This document shows, in pieces, positions 53,699 to 64,000 of a stretch of 64,000 bases of DNA; positions within the stretch are counted from its first letter, which is position 1; the number at the start of each line of letters is the position of its first letter. The DNA is from Halomonas sp. (GTDB lineage: Bacteria > Pseudomonadota > Gammaproteobacteria > Pseudomonadales > Halomonadaceae). The notes under the pieces are model-generated. The model was not told where the DNA came from, did no database searches, and was given only the letters and a program-made list of their open reading frames with translations. The stretch lies in NCBI RefSeq assembly GCF_030457605.1, contig NZ_JAKDUR010000002.1:1-64000 (forward strand), in the 5' to 3' direction. The position numbers and the translations under genes are program-made.

Positions 53699-54316
53699 TC
53701 AGAGCTGGATACCCGAGAAGGACATGAAACCAAGCGACATCAACCCGACCGTCAGGAAGGTAATGCCCAGCCCCTGAAGACCGGCCGGCACATCGCTGTA
53801 TTTCAGCTTCTCGCGAATGCCGGCAAGCGCAGCAATCGCCAGCGCCCAACCGACACCTGCACCAAAGCCATACACCACGGACTCACCGAAGTTGTACTGG
53901 CGTTCAACCATGAACAGCACACCGCCCAAAATCGCGCAGTTAACGGTAATCAGCGGCAGGAACACGCCCAGCGCGTTGTAAAGTGCGGGCACGTACTTGT
54001 CCAGGAACATTTCCATGATCTGAACAAGTGCGGCAATCACGCCGATATAGCTCAGCAAACCCAGAAACGAGAGATCGATATTCTCTGCCCCGGAAATGCC
54101 CGTCCATGTCAGCGCGCCTTCCTGCAGCAGGTAGGTATACACCAGGTTATTGACCGGCACCGTAATGGACAGCACCACAATCACGGCAACGCCCAGACCC
54201 AGTGCCGACGACACCTTTTTCGACACGGCGAGAAACGTACACATGCCAAGGAAGAACGCCAGTGCCATGTTCTCGACGAAAATCGATTTCGCCAAAAGGC
54301 TCAGATAATGTTCCAT
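53699..54316 (-). CDS. nqrE: Na+-NQR subunit E
   Basis: [42 protein letters not shown]; nqr operon order. Confidence 0.97.
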   Translation of the reverse strand: MEHYLSLLAKSIFVENMALAFFLGMCTFLAVSKKVSSALGLGVAVIVVLSITVPVNNLVYTYLLQEGALTWTGISGAENIDLSFLGLLSYIGVIAALVQIMEMFLDKYVPALYNALGVFLPLITVNCAILGGVLFMVERQYNFGESVVYGFGAGVGWALAIAALAGIREKLKYSDVPAGLQGLGITFLTVGLMSLGFMSFSGIQL

Positions 54317-54317
54317 G

Positions 54318-54989
54318 TTACACGGCCTCCTTCGGCTGAGTGTTTTCCTTCATCTGGAATTCGTTTTCTTCAACCTGCTCAGGGTTGAGCGAACGCATCA
54401 CCCAGATCAAAAGGCCGATCACAAAGAACGCCGACGGCGGCAGCAGCAGCAGGCCGTTACCAACGTACCAGCCGCCGTCCTGCACGGTTTGCAATACGGT
54501 AAACCCGAATACGCTGCCCGAGCCCAGCAGTTCGCGAACAAAGCCCACGACCATCAGTACAAAGCCGTAACCCAAGCCGTTACCCACGCCGTCGAGGAAG
54601 GAAAGCCCCGGCGAGTTGGACATCGCAAAGCCTTCGGCACGCCCCATCACGATGCAGTTGGTGATGATCAGGCCGACAAACACCGACAGCTGCTTGGACA
54701 TCTCGTAGGCATAAGCCTTGAGAATCTGATCCACCACGATAACCAGCGACGCGATGATGGTCATCTGCACGATGATCCGGATCGACGACGGAATGTGGTT
54801 ACGAATCAGCGATACAAAGAAATTGGATAGCGAGGTCACGAAGATAACGGCAAAGGCCATTACCATCGATACCCCAAGGCTGGTGGTTACCGCCAGCGCA
54901 GAACAGATCCCCAGAATTTGCAGCGCAATGGGGTTGTTTTGAAAGATCGGCGTCGTAAGAACGCTCTTGGGAGTGACGTCCGCCATCAT
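54318..54989 (-). CDS. nqrD: Na+-NQR subunit D
   Basis: [61 protein letters not shown]. Confidence 0.97.
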   Translation of the reverse strand: MMADVTPKSVLTTPIFQNNPIALQILGICSALAVTTSLGVSMVMAFAVIFVTSLSNFFVSLIRNHIPSSIRIIVQMTIIASLVIVVDQILKAYAYEMSKQLSVFVGLIITNCIVMGRAEGFAMSNSPGLSFLDGVGNGLGYGFVLMVVGFVRELLGSGSVFGFTVLQTVQDGGWYVGNGLLLLPPSAFFVIGLLIWVMRSLNPEQVEENEFQMKENTQPKEAV

Positions 54990-55798
54990 TAGGCTCCTTC
55001 GGATTCAAGTTCGACGTCGGCCTGCTGGGCCTCGGCCTGGCTTACGCCGTCGCGGAACCTGGCCAGGTATTCGGCAAACCCTTCAGTGCTCAACCAGAAC
55101 TTGAGCATGTTGGTCACGCCGTTACTGGTCAGCGTAGCGCCCGAGAGTGCATCGACTTCGTGCTCGCCGCTGGCACTCTTGGACAGGTGAATTTCCGGCG
55201 TCAGATCGCCTGACTCGGCGTAGATTTCCTTGCCTTCCCAGAGCGACTGCCAGCGCGGATTGTTGACCTCGGCCCCCAGCCCCGGCGTTTCGCTCAGCTC
55301 GTAGTAGGTAATACTGATGATGGTGTTGCCGTCACCCTTGACCGACAGGAAGCCGCTCATCAGCCCCCACAAGCCCTGGCCGCGAATCGGCAGTACAATC
55401 TGCTCGGGGCTGTCGGGATCGCCCACCAGGTAGACCGTGGCGTAGTTTTCCGCGCGGGAGATACCAGCAAGATCCTCAGGGCCGGAAAGCGTACGGCCGG
55501 TGGCCGGATCGCTTGCCGCCTCGAACTGATTGAAGGTCTCCGGATCGAATTGTTCGGCGTATTCACCGGTTTTCAGATCCACCACGCGCGCGGTGATCTC
55601 GTCACCGAACACCTCTTCAACGTCCATGCCCTCTTCGTAGAGCTTGGCCACGTTGAGGATATTGGTCTTGCGGTCCAGCTCCTGGTTGAGCTGCTGCTGA
55701 GGACGCAGCGCTACCGCCGCCGTGGAAACAATCACGGAGCAGACGATACATAGCGCAAACGCCACAATCAGCGTCTTTTTGATCGAGTTATTACCCAT
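54989..55798 (-). CDS. nqrC: Na+-NQR subunit C
   Basis: [55 protein letters not shown] (SGAT flavinylation motif). Confidence 0.97.
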   Translation of the reverse strand: MGNNSIKKTLIVAFALCIVCSVIVSTAAVALRPQQQLNQELDRKTNILNVAKLYEEGMDVEEVFGDEITARVVDLKTGEYAEQFDPETFNQFEAASDPATGRTLSGPEDLAGISRAENYATVYLVGDPDSPEQIVLPIRGQGLWGLMSGFLSVKGDGNTIISITYYELSETPGLGAEVNNPRWQSLWEGKEIYAESGDLTPEIHLSKSASGEHEVDALSGATLTSNGVTNMLKFWLSTEGFAEYLARFRDGVSQAEAQQADVELESEGA

Positions 55799-57024
55799 CA
55801 GGCAGTCTCCTCGGCCGGCACGCCCACGCGCTTGGCGCGACGTTTGATGTTGGCCTGGACAAAGAAATGGTCAATCAGCGGCGCAAAGAGGTTGGCAAAC
55901 AGGATCGCCAACATGATGCCTTCGGGGAACGCCGGGTTGACCACGCGGATCAGCACGGTCATGAAGCCGATGAGCGCGCCGAAAATCCAGCGACCCTGAT
56001 TGGTCATCGAGGCCGACACCGGGTCGGTCGCCATGAACACCATACCAAAGGCAAAACCACCCACGACAAAGTGCCAATACCAGGGCATGGCAAACATGGG
56101 GTTGGTATCGGAACCGATCAGGTTGAACAACGTACTCGTTGCAATCATGCCCAGACACACACCCAGCATGATGCGCCAGGAGGCAATCTTCGTCCATAGC
56201 AGAACGATGGCACCCAGCAGAATCGCAAAGGTGGAAACCTCACCCACTGAACCGGGAATAAAGCCCCAGAATGCATCCCACCAGCTAAACGCGGAAGACA
56301 GCTGGTTCATGCCGCTTTGATAGGCCATGGAAAGTGCGGTAGCACCGGTATAGCCGTCAGCGGCCACCCAGATGGAATCACCGGAAATCTGTGCGGGGTA
56401 GGCAAAATACAGAAAGGCACGGCCGGTAAGCGCCGGGTTGAGGAAGTTCTTGCCGGTACCGCCAAACACTTCCTTGCCGATCACCACGCCGAAGGTAATG
56501 CCCAATGCCACCTGCCAGAGCGGAATCGTTGCCGGCAGAATCAGTGCGTAAAGCACCGAGGTGACAAAGAAGCCTTCATTGACCTCATGGCCACGCTTGA
56601 CGGCAAACAGTACTTCCCAGAAACCGCCCACGACAAAGGTCACAAGATAGATCGGCAGGAAGTAGGTAGCACCAAGTACCAGGTTGGCCCACAGGCTGTC
56701 GGCATTATGCCCCGATGCCAGTACCATCATCAGTGCTTCACGCCAGCCGTTCATGGAGGCATAACCGGCTTCAATGGCGGTGTTGGTCTGAAAACCCGCG
56801 TTCCACATGCCGAAGAACATGGCCGGGAAGGTACACAGCCAGACGGTGATCATCATGCGCTTGAGATCAATACCGTCGCGCACGTGCGCGGTGGTCTTGG
56901 TCACGCTTGGCGGCGTGTAGAAAATCGTGTCTACCGCTTCAAACAGCGGGTAGAACTTTTCGTACTTTCCGCCCTTGTGAAAGTGCGGCTCGATATTTTC
57001 GAGCGTTTGTCTAATACCCATCAT
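55798..57024 (-). CDS. nqrB: Na+-NQR subunit B
   Basis: '[15 protein letters not shown]' ([10 protein letters not shown] flavinylation site), '[27 protein letters not shown]'. Confidence 0.97.
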   Translation of the reverse strand: MMGIRQTLENIEPHFHKGGKYEKFYPLFEAVDTIFYTPPSVTKTTAHVRDGIDLKRMMITVWLCTFPAMFFGMWNAGFQTNTAIEAGYASMNGWREALMMVLASGHNADSLWANLVLGATYFLPIYLVTFVVGGFWEVLFAVKRGHEVNEGFFVTSVLYALILPATIPLWQVALGITFGVVIGKEVFGGTGKNFLNPALTGRAFLYFAYPAQISGDSIWVAADGYTGATALSMAYQSGMNQLSSAFSWWDAFWGFIPGSVGEVSTFAILLGAIVLLWTKIASWRIMLGVCLGMIATSTLFNLIGSDTNPMFAMPWYWHFVVGGFAFGMVFMATDPVSASMTNQGRWIFGALIGFMTVLIRVVNPAFPEGIMLAILFANLFAPLIDHFFVQANIKRRAKRVGVPAEETA

Positions 57025-58373
57025 CAGGCCTCTTTCTCGATCATGGTGAGATTGTCACGCAGGATGGGGCCGTACTCGTACTTGCCGGGACAAGCGTACG
57101 TGCACAGTGCCAGATCCTCTTCATCCAGCTCCAGACATCCAAGCTGCATGGCAACCTCAATGTCACCCACGATCAGCGAACGCAGCAGCTGAGTCGGCAT
57201 GATATCCAGCGGCATTACCTTTTCGTAAGCGCCCACCGGCACCATGGCGCGCTCCGACCCGTTGGTCGACGTCGTTGGCGCGTAGTTGCTCAGCCCTTTA
57301 ATCTTCGACAGGTAAATACCCAGCACCGAGTGGCGATCACCCCCCGGCGACATCCAACCCATGAAGGTGCGCTTGTTGCCCTCTTCAAGCAGACTGAACT
57401 GGTTATGAAAGCGGCCGGCATAGCTCAGGTTACCTTCAGCAGCAAAGCCGGAGAATACCGAGCCGGAAATCACGCGTGTGTCATCGGGTTTGACGACCTC
57501 ACCGGCAAGGAGTTCATCCGTGCTGGCGCCTATGCGAGTACGCACCAGGCGCGGATTTTCGGCCCGCGGGCCGGCCACGGCCATGACCCGCGTGACATCA
57601 AGCTTGCCCTCGGCAAACAGCTTGCCCACGGCAATCACGTCCTGATAACCGATGTGCCAAACGTGCTTGTGCAGGGCGACAGGCGACAGAAAATGAATGT
57701 GCGTTCCCACCAGCCCGGCCGGATGCGGCCCGGCAAAGGCTTCGCTGGTCACGCCATTCACCTCACCGCCCGGGATCGAAGCGTCCTTGCCGGTACACAG
57801 GTACACCTTGCCTTCGGTCAGCCGGGAAAGCACCTTGAGGCCGTCTTCAAACGCCTCGGGCGCTTCATTAATGATCACGGCGGGATCCGGGCTCAGCGGA
57901 TGAGTATCCACGGCGGTCACGAAAATATCGGCGGGTTTGCTGTCGAGTGCCGGCGTACGCGAGAACGGCCGCGTGCGCAGTGCTGTCCAGAGACCGGCAT
58001 CCACCAGCTGGTCCACGACCGTCTGGCGTTCCAGACTCTCGATGGCACTGCGCCCGTGCGCCGTGAAGGACACGGCCTCCTCGTTCTCATCGACCTTGAT
58101 CACAACAGACAGCAAACGACGCTTTTCGCCACGGTTAATAGCGGCAACCTCACCAGCCGCGGGTGCCGTGAAACGAACCCCCGCAATTTTCTTGTCGGTG
58201 AAGAGCAATTGGCCCAGTTTGACCTTATCCCCAACCTGTACTTCCATGGTCGGCTTCATGCCGACATAGTCAGTGCCCAGAATGGCCACGTGGCGCACTG
58301 GCTGCGCATCAGCAATGCGCAGCTCTGGCGCCCCCGCGATGGGGAGATCCAGGCCTTTTTTGACTTCGATCAT
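57024..58373 (-). CDS. nqrA: Na+-NQR subunit A (start moved from 58574 to internal Met)
   Basis: [85 protein letters not shown]. Confidence 0.97.
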   Translation of the reverse strand: MIEVKKGLDLPIAGAPELRIADAQPVRHVAILGTDYVGMKPTMEVQVGDKVKLGQLLFTDKKIAGVRFTAPAAGEVAAINRGEKRRLLSVVIKVDENEEAVSFTAHGRSAIESLERQTVVDQLVDAGLWTALRTRPFSRTPALDSKPADIFVTAVDTHPLSPDPAVIINEAPEAFEDGLKVLSRLTEGKVYLCTGKDASIPGGEVNGVTSEAFAGPHPAGLVGTHIHFLSPVALHKHVWHIGYQDVIAVGKLFAEGKLDVTRVMAVAGPRAENPRLVRTRIGASTDELLAGEVVKPDDTRVISGSVFSGFAAEGNLSYAGRFHNQFSLLEEGNKRTFMGWMSPGGDRHSVLGIYLSKIKGLSNYAPTTSTNGSERAMVPVGAYEKVMPLDIMPTQLLRSLIVGDIEVAMQLGCLELDEEDLALCTYACPGKYEYGPILRDNLTMIEKEA

Positions 58374-58602
58374 AGTCTCGCCCAGTTGATGGATCGGATA
58401 TACGAAGATAAGGGGTTCGAAAGGATTCGAATTCTTATTTTCCGCTTTGATTGTTACCAGTCGGGCCCGAGGCGAGCTCGAACCACCCCAAAAATCCACC
58501 ATATTATAAAGATAACCGCGGCCAATGACCACATGCATCCTGCTTCCCACAGGTGGTATATACCCACACCGCATGGCGCAGAATGGAACAGTCTCCCACG
58601 CA

Positions 58603-58626
58603 AAACGCCACCCGAAGGTGGCGTTT
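58603..58626 (-). terminator. Rho-independent terminator downstream of GAPDH gene
   Basis: AAACGCCACC-CGAA-GGTGGCGTTT stem-loop. Confidence 0.8.
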
Positions 58627-58672
58627 AAAGCACGTCAAAACCGCGCAACGGTGCCGCTTTGCCGGCTTTCCC

Positions 58673-60136
58673 TTAGGCTTTTTCGTGGGGCAGCTTGAGG
58701 AAGTTAACGTGGGAAATATGCTGCAGCAGACGAATCACCTGGCAGCTGTAGCCGAATTCGTTGTCGTACCAAAGATATACCACCGCATGATTATCGCTGG
58801 CGATAGTCGCCTTGGCATCCACAATACCCGCCTTGCGGTTGCCGACGAAGTCCGATGACACCACCTCGGCGGAATCGACGAAATCGATCTGTTTCTGGTA
58901 GGCCGAGTGAATCGACATGTTACGCAGATAATCGTTGAGCGATTCGGCATCGGTGCTTTTCTCAAGGGTCAGGTTGAGAATCGCCATGGAGACGTTAGGC
59001 GTGGGCACCCGGATGGCGTTCCCCGTCAGCTTGCCTTCAAGCTCCGGCAGCGCCTTGGCCACGGCCTTGGCCGCACCGGTTTCGGTCAGCACCATGTTGA
59101 GTGCGGCGCTGCGCCCGCGACGATCGCCCTTGTGGTAGTTGTCGATCAGGTTCTGATCGTTGGTATAGGCATGCACGGTTTCCACATGCCCGGTGGCCAC
59201 GCCGTACTCGTCGTTGATCACCTTGAGTACCGGCACGATGGCGTTGGTGGTGCACGACGCCGCCGAGAGAATGCGGTCTTGCTCACCGATATCACCGTGG
59301 TTGACACCGTAGACGATGTTCTTGATGTCGCCCTTGCCCGGCGCGGTCAGCAGTGCTCTGGCTGCGCCCTTGCACTCGAGGTGCTGGCCAAGGCCGGCCT
59401 CATCACGCCAGATACCGGTGTTATCCACAATGACGGCATTATCGATACCGTAGTCGGTGTAGTCGATATCACTCGGCGAGTCAGCGTAGATCACCTGAAT
59501 GACGTTGCCGTTGACCGTCAGCGTACGCGCCTCGGCATCAACGTCGATGGTACCCTCGAACGGGCCGTGCACGGAGTCACGACGCAGCAGGCTGGCGCGT
59601 TTTTCCAGATCCTTCGCCACATCGCCACGACCACGTACCACAATCGCCCTCAGGCGCAGCAGATTACCGCCGCCGGCCTTTTCGATCATTACCCGTGCCA
59701 ACAGCCGGCCGATGCGACCAAACCCGTACAGCACCACGTCCTGAGGCTCGCCGGTGCTGGCCCCGGGCTGGTAGGCATCAACAATTTCGTGCAGCTCCTT
59801 ACGCAAAAACGTCTCTACGTCACCGCTACCCTGACGCTTGAACAACACCGCCAGTTTGCCTACGTCCACGTGAGCCGATCCCAGGTTGAGCTCGGCCATG
59901 ACCTTGACGATAGGAAACGTGTCTTCCACGGTCAGCTCGGTGCCCTCAATCTTGCGCACGAAGCGGAGGTCTTTCAGGATCCGGATCACCGACTGCTTGA
60001 TCAGCGAACGACCGAACATGGTGGCCACAACGTTGTTTTGACGGTACAACCGCCCTACCAGCGGAATCATCTGCTCGGCCAGGGCTTCATTGCTCTGCCA
60101 TTCCTGGAAAACATTATCAAGCGTGGGCTGACTCAC
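58673..60136 (-). CDS. Long-form glyceraldehyde-3-phosphate dehydrogenase (GTG start)
   Basis: ~120-aa N-terminal extension then VVLYGFGRIGRLLARVMIEK, SAASCTTNAIVPVLKVI active site, WYDNEFGYSCQVIRL; GTG at 60136 with AAAGAGG upstream; divergent from mfd. Confidence 0.93.
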   Translation of the reverse strand: MSQPTLDNVFQEWQSNEALAEQMIPLVGRLYRQNNVVATMFGRSLIKQSVIRILKDLRFVRKIEGTELTVEDTFPIVKVMAELNLGSAHVDVGKLAVLFKRQGSGDVETFLRKELHEIVDAYQPGASTGEPQDVVLYGFGRIGRLLARVMIEKAGGGNLLRLRAIVVRGRGDVAKDLEKRASLLRRDSVHGPFEGTIDVDAEARTLTVNGNVIQVIYADSPSDIDYTDYGIDNAVIVDNTGIWRDEAGLGQHLECKGAARALLTAPGKGDIKNIVYGVNHGDIGEQDRILSAASCTTNAIVPVLKVINDEYGVATGHVETVHAYTNDQNLIDNYHKGDRRGRSAALNMVLTETGAAKAVAKALPELEGKLTGNAIRVPTPNVSMAILNLTLEKSTDAESLNDYLRNMSIHSAYQKQIDFVDSAEVVSSDFVGNRKAGIVDAKATIASDNHAVVYLWYDNEFGYSCQVIRLLQHISHVNFLKLPHEKA

Positions 60137-60381
60137 GTGCGACCTCTTTGGGTAATGAAGAAGGAAGTTGGTGCGCCGCATTATCCTGACCTGATGCCTG
60201 CATCGCAATCACTGGATGGTCGCAGCCGCTGTAGGCGGATTACAGCAGGCCCGATTTGACTACAAGCGGAAAAATCGATAGGCCACGAAGGATCTGCCTG
60301 CACAATGCTTGAACAGTCAATGGTGTATGATCAAAACTTTCGCTTCTTCTCCACCCAGCCCAGCGCAAACCGATATCGACG

Positions 60382-63300
60382 ATGCCATCGACTATGCCGA
60401 CTTTTTCACTGCTTGAACCACCCACGCCTCAAGGCACTCGCGAGACACTTTTCTGGACCTCGCCGCCGGGCAGTGCCGACGCGCTGGCACTGGCTCGCGC
60501 CGCCCGGCATGCCCCACTACTGGTGATTACACCCAGCACCGCAAGTGCCCAGCGCCTTGAGCAAACGCTGGCCTTTTACAGCGATGTTCCGGTACTGCCG
60601 TTCCCCGACTGGGAAACACTGCCCTACGACAGCTTTTCTCCGCACCAGGATATTGTCTCGGCCCGGCTGCGCACTTTGCGCAAGCTCCAGGGCGGCGTGC
60701 ACGGCATTGTGCTTGTCCCCATCAATACGCTGATGCAGCGCTTGCCGCCGGTAGACTACATCGCCGGGCGCGTTCTCACCCTTGCTGCCGGCGACACCCT
60801 GGATCGCGAATCCCTGCGTGAATCACTGACCCGTGCCGGCTATCGTGCGGTGGAGACCGTCTTCGAGCCCGGTGAATACGCCATGCGCGGTGCGCTGATT
60901 GATCTGTATGCCATGGGCATGGAGCAGCCCATCCGCATTGATTTGTTCGACGATGAAATCGACACCCTGCGTTACTTTGATCCCGGCTCTCAGCGCTCCA
61001 GCGAGAAGGTCGACCGCGTGGAGCTGCTGCCCGCCCACGAGTACTCATTGTCGCGCAGCGCCATCGCCTGCTTTCGCGAACAGTTCGAGACGCTGTTTGA
61101 CGTCGATCCGCGCCAGTGCCCGCTGTATAACGACGCGCTCAAGGCCATCCCCTCGCCCGGGCTTGAGCAATATCTGCCGCTGTTTTTTGAACACACCGCC
61201 TCGCTTTTCGAACACCTGACCGACGCCACACACGTCGCCCTGCTGCCCGGCGTGTTCAGCGCCGCCGAGCAGCACTGGAGCGCCATCGAAGGGCGTTACG
61301 CCAACCTCGGCGTTGACCCCACACGCCCGCTACTGCCGCCCCACCGCGCCTTCTGGCCGGTCAGCGACATCTTTGCCGCCATCAAACAGCGCCCGCGCAT
61401 CGAGCTCACCGACGACGCCGACCATCGCCACGCCCAGGTGCCGGACGCCGTGACGCCGCCGGATGTGGCCATCAACGCCCGCAGCCACACGCCGCTGGCC
61501 GCGCTTGAGCACTTCATCAACCAGCAGCCGAATACCCGCCTCCTGTTTGTTGCCGAATCCCGTGGGCGGCGCGAAGCGCTGGAAGATTTGCTTGCCCCGC
61601 TGTCGCTCAAGCTTGCCCACGTTGAGCGGTTTACCGACTTTATCGGTGGCAGCGAGCGCTTTGCACTGACCGAAGGCCAGGTCGACGCCGGCCTCTGGCT
61701 GGAGACGCAAAACGTCGTCGTCATTACTGAAACCGAATTGTTCGGCAATGTGGTACGCCAAAGCCGGCGGCGCGAAAAAGCCACCGACGACAACGAATTT
61801 GCCGTGCGACACCTGTCCGAACTCAAGCCCGGCGCACCGGTAGTGCATCAGGCCCACGGCGTGGGCCGCTACCTGGGGCTTGAAGCGCTGGAAGCCGGCG
61901 GCCAGGCCAGCGAGTTTCTGGCGCTGGAGTACGCCAACGGCGCCAGGCTCTATGTGCCGGTGGATAGCCTGCACCTGATTTCGCGTTATAGCGGTGCCGA
62001 TGATGAACACGCACCGCTGCACAAGCTGGGGTCGGACCAGTGGGAAAAAGCACGCAAGAAAGCCGCCGAAAAAATTCGCGACACCGCCGCCGAGCTGCTC
62101 GACATTTACGCCCGCCGCGAAGCCCAACAAGGCGTGGTGTACGACACGCCGGGTGACGACTACCAGCGCTTCTCGGCCAGCTTCCCGTTCGAGGAAACCC
62201 CCGACCAGGAAGCCGCCATCCACGCCGTGGTCAACGACCTGACCGCGCCTCAGCCGATGGATCGCGTGATTTGCGGCGACGTCGGCTTCGGCAAGACCGA
62301 AGTCGCCATGCGCGCGGCGTTTCTCGCCGTCCAGTCCGGGCGTCAGGTAGTAGTATTGGTACCGACCACCCTGCTCGCCCGCCAGCACTTTGAAAACTTT
62401 CGCGACCGTTTTGCCGACACCGCGGTCAATGTCGGCCTGCTGTCTCGCTTTACCGGCGGCAAGGGCGCCAATGATGCACTGGAAAAAATCAAGAACGGGC
62501 ACACCGACATCGTGATCGGCACTCACAAACTGCTGTCCAAAAGCGTCGAGCTGCCCAGAATGGGGCTCCTGATCATCGATGAAGAACACCGCTTTGGCGT
62601 CGCGCAGAAAGAAAAGCTCAAGACCCTGCGCGCCGAGATCGACATTCTCACGCTGACTGCCACGCCGATCCCGCGGACGCTCAACATGGCCATGAGCGGC
62701 ATCCGCGACCTGTCGATCATCGCCACACCGCCGGCCCGCCGCCTATCGGTCAAGACCTTTGTCCAGCAGCGCAACGACGGCGTGATCAAGGAAGCCCTGC
62801 TGCGCGAAATCCTGCGCGGCGGCCAGGTGTATTTCCTGCACAATGAAGTCAAGACCATCGAAAATACCGCGGAAAAAATCCGCGAACTGGTACCCGATGC
62901 CCGCGTGGCCGTGGCCCATGGCCAGCTGCCCGAGCGCAGCCTGGAGCGGGTGATGTCGGACTTCTACCACCGCCGCTTCAACGTACTGGTGTGCTCAACG
63001 ATTATCGAGACCGGCATTGACGTGCCCAGCGCCAACACCATTCTGATCGAGCGCGCCGACAAGTTCGGGCTCGCCCAGCTGCATCAGCTACGCGGGCGCG
63101 TGGGCCGCAGCCACCATCAGGCCTACGCCTACCTGCTGACGCCGCCGCCCAAGGCCATGACCCGGGATGCCGTCAAGCGTCTGGAAGCCATCAGCGCCTC
63201 GGATGACCTGGGCGCGGGCTTTACGCTTGCCAGCCACGACATGGAAATCCGCGGCGCCGGCGAACTTCTGGGCGATGAACAGAGCGGGCAGATGGAAACC

Positions 63301-63843
63301 ATCGGCTACACGCTGTACATGGAAATGCTCGACCGCGCAGTGAAAGCCATCCGCGCCGGCAAAACGCCCAACATCGACGCCCCCTTCTCCAGCGGTGTGG
63401 AAATCAGCTTGAACCTGCCGGCGCTGATTCCCGACGACTACATTCACGACGTACAGCAGCGGCTGGTGATGTACAAACGGATTGCCAATACCGCTGACGA
63501 AAGCGAGCTCAAGGAACTGCAGGTAGAACTGATCGATCGTTTCGGGCTGCTGCCAGTACCGCTCAAGCATCTGATTCGCCAGACCCGGCTGCGCCAGCGC
63601 GCCGAACAGCTGGGTATCAAGCGTCTGGAAGCCGGTGCCGAGCGCGGTCGAATCATCTTTGATGCCAAAACCCGGGTTGACCCCATGACGCTTGTCGGCC
63701 TGATTCAGGGCGCACCGGCCGAATACCGCCTGGACGGCTCCGACACCCTGCGCTTTACGCTACCCATGGAAAACGTTGACGCACGCTTTGAGCAGGTTGA
63801 AGCGCTACTCCATACTCTCAACCAGAAAACTGCTGCTGCCTGA
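60382..63843 (+). CDS. mfd: Transcription-repair coupling factor
   Basis: 1153 aa; UvrB-like N-terminus (FPDWETLPYDSFSPHQDIVSARLRTL), CarD-like domain, helicase GDVGFGKTEVAMRAAF, DEEHRFGV, TATPIPRTLNMAMSGIRDLSII. Confidence 0.98.
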   Translation: MPSTMPTFSLLEPPTPQGTRETLFWTSPPGSADALALARAARHAPLLVITPSTASAQRLEQTLAFYSDVPVLPFPDWETLPYDSFSPHQDIVSARLRTLRKLQGGVHGIVLVPINTLMQRLPPVDYIAGRVLTLAAGDTLDRESLRESLTRAGYRAVETVFEPGEYAMRGALIDLYAMGMEQPIRIDLFDDEIDTLRYFDPGSQRSSEKVDRVELLPAHEYSLSRSAIACFREQFETLFDVDPRQCPLYNDALKAIPSPGLEQYLPLFFEHTASLFEHLTDATHVALLPGVFSAAEQHWSAIEGRYANLGVDPTRPLLPPHRAFWPVSDIFAAIKQRPRIELTDDADHRHAQVPDAVTPPDVAINARSHTPLAALEHFINQQPNTRLLFVAESRGRREALEDLLAPLSLKLAHVERFTDFIGGSERFALTEGQVDAGLWLETQNVVVITETELFGNVVRQSRRREKATDDNEFAVRHLSELKPGAPVVHQAHGVGRYLGLEALEAGGQASEFLALEYANGARLYVPVDSLHLISRYSGADDEHAPLHKLGSDQWEKARKKAAEKIRDTAAELLDIYARREAQQGVVYDTPGDDYQRFSASFPFEETPDQEAAIHAVVNDLTAPQPMDRVICGDVGFGKTEVAMRAAFLAVQSGRQVVVLVPTTLLARQHFENFRDRFADTAVNVGLLSRFTGGKGANDALEKIKNGHTDIVIGTHKLLSKSVELPRMGLLIIDEEHRFGVAQKEKLKTLRAEIDILTLTATPIPRTLNMAMSGIRDLSIIATPPARRLSVKTFVQQRNDGVIKEALLREILRGGQVYFLHNEVKTIENTAEKIRELVPDARVAVAHGQLPERSLERVMSDFYHRRFNVLVCSTIIETGIDVPSANTILIERADKFGLAQLHQLRGRVGRSHHQAYAYLLTPPPKAMTRDAVKRLEAISASDDLGAGFTLASHDMEIRGAGELLGDEQSGQMETIGYTLYMEMLDRAVKAIRAGKTPNIDAPFSSGVEISLNLPALIPDDYIHDVQQRLVMYKRIANTADESELKELQVELIDRFGLLPVPLKHLIRQTRLRQRAEQLGIKRLEAGAERGRIIFDAKTRVDPMTLVGLIQGAPAEYRLDGSDTLRFTLPMENVDARFEQVEALLHTLNQKTAAA

Positions 63844-63861
63844 TACCGCCAAGGAACCGCC

Positions 63862-64000
63862 ATGATGTCAAAGACAACTGATCACCGCCTGCGCAAGGCA
63901 CCCGCCGTCACGCTGCTGGCCGCCGCTATCGGTGCGGTTTGGCTCACCCTGCCGGCCGCCGCCAGCGCGGTATCGCTTAAAGACGCAACTGCCACCCATG
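63862..64000 (+). CDS. N-terminus of secreted protein (truncated by window end)
   Basis: MMSKTTDHRLRKAPAVTLLAAAIGAVWLTLPAAASAVSLKDATATH..., signal peptide; RBS-like AAGGAA upstream. Position downstream of mfd suggests a CsiV-like protein (synteny inference only). Confidence 0.6.
   Translation, partial: MMSKTTDHRLRKAPAVTLLAAAIGAVWLTLPAAASAVSLKDATATH

Noticed and set aside
58374-58574. N-terminal extension of the nqrA ORF ([10 protein letters not shown]...)
   Set aside because: NqrA starts at [12 protein letters not shown] (58373); the upstream part is an in-frame leader without family similarity, probably the 5' UTR.

Overview
The window is a high-GC gammaproteobacterial chromosome segment. 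Gene content and order suggest Halomonadaceae (Halomonas/Chromohalobacter-like); this is inference and no search was run. Most of it is conserved core and osmoadaptation gene content. In order: a partial DUF302 gene; a decayed FMN-binding glutamate synthase-family pseudogene; a lower-GC polar amino-acid ABC transporter; 4.5S SRP RNA and tRNA-Met(CAT); choX with divergent betIBA and a BetI-type operator; fadE; glpD/glpK/glpR; an SLC13 permease; a coiled-coil membrane protein; cobA; an aromatic/aspartate aminotransferase; a MATE transporter; yceI and cytochrome b561. Then comes a long minus-strand block (truA-trpF-trpB-trpA-accD-folC-dedD-cvpA-purF-metZ), a fimV-like gene, asd, leuCDB with a divergent LysR, a DAACS symporter, an unknown membrane protein, a zinc-ribbon protein, leuS-lptE-holA, a PA2779/PA2778-like pair, nqrM, nqrABCDEF, a long GAPDH, mfd and the start of one more gene. 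No CRISPR array, phage, transposase or classical defence island was found. The best leads are: (1) the PA2779/PA2778-like membrane protein/C39-type peptidase pair, with a perfect 15-bp terminator-like hairpin inside the start of the peptidase ORF; (2) a 5 x 14-bp tandem repeat between trpB and trpA; (3) the multiply-lesioned glutamate synthase pseudogene abutting a lower-GC ABC cassette; (4) a hairpin cluster with a REP-like segment between convergent genes; (5) a heptad-repeat membrane-anchored coiled-coil protein beside cobA.
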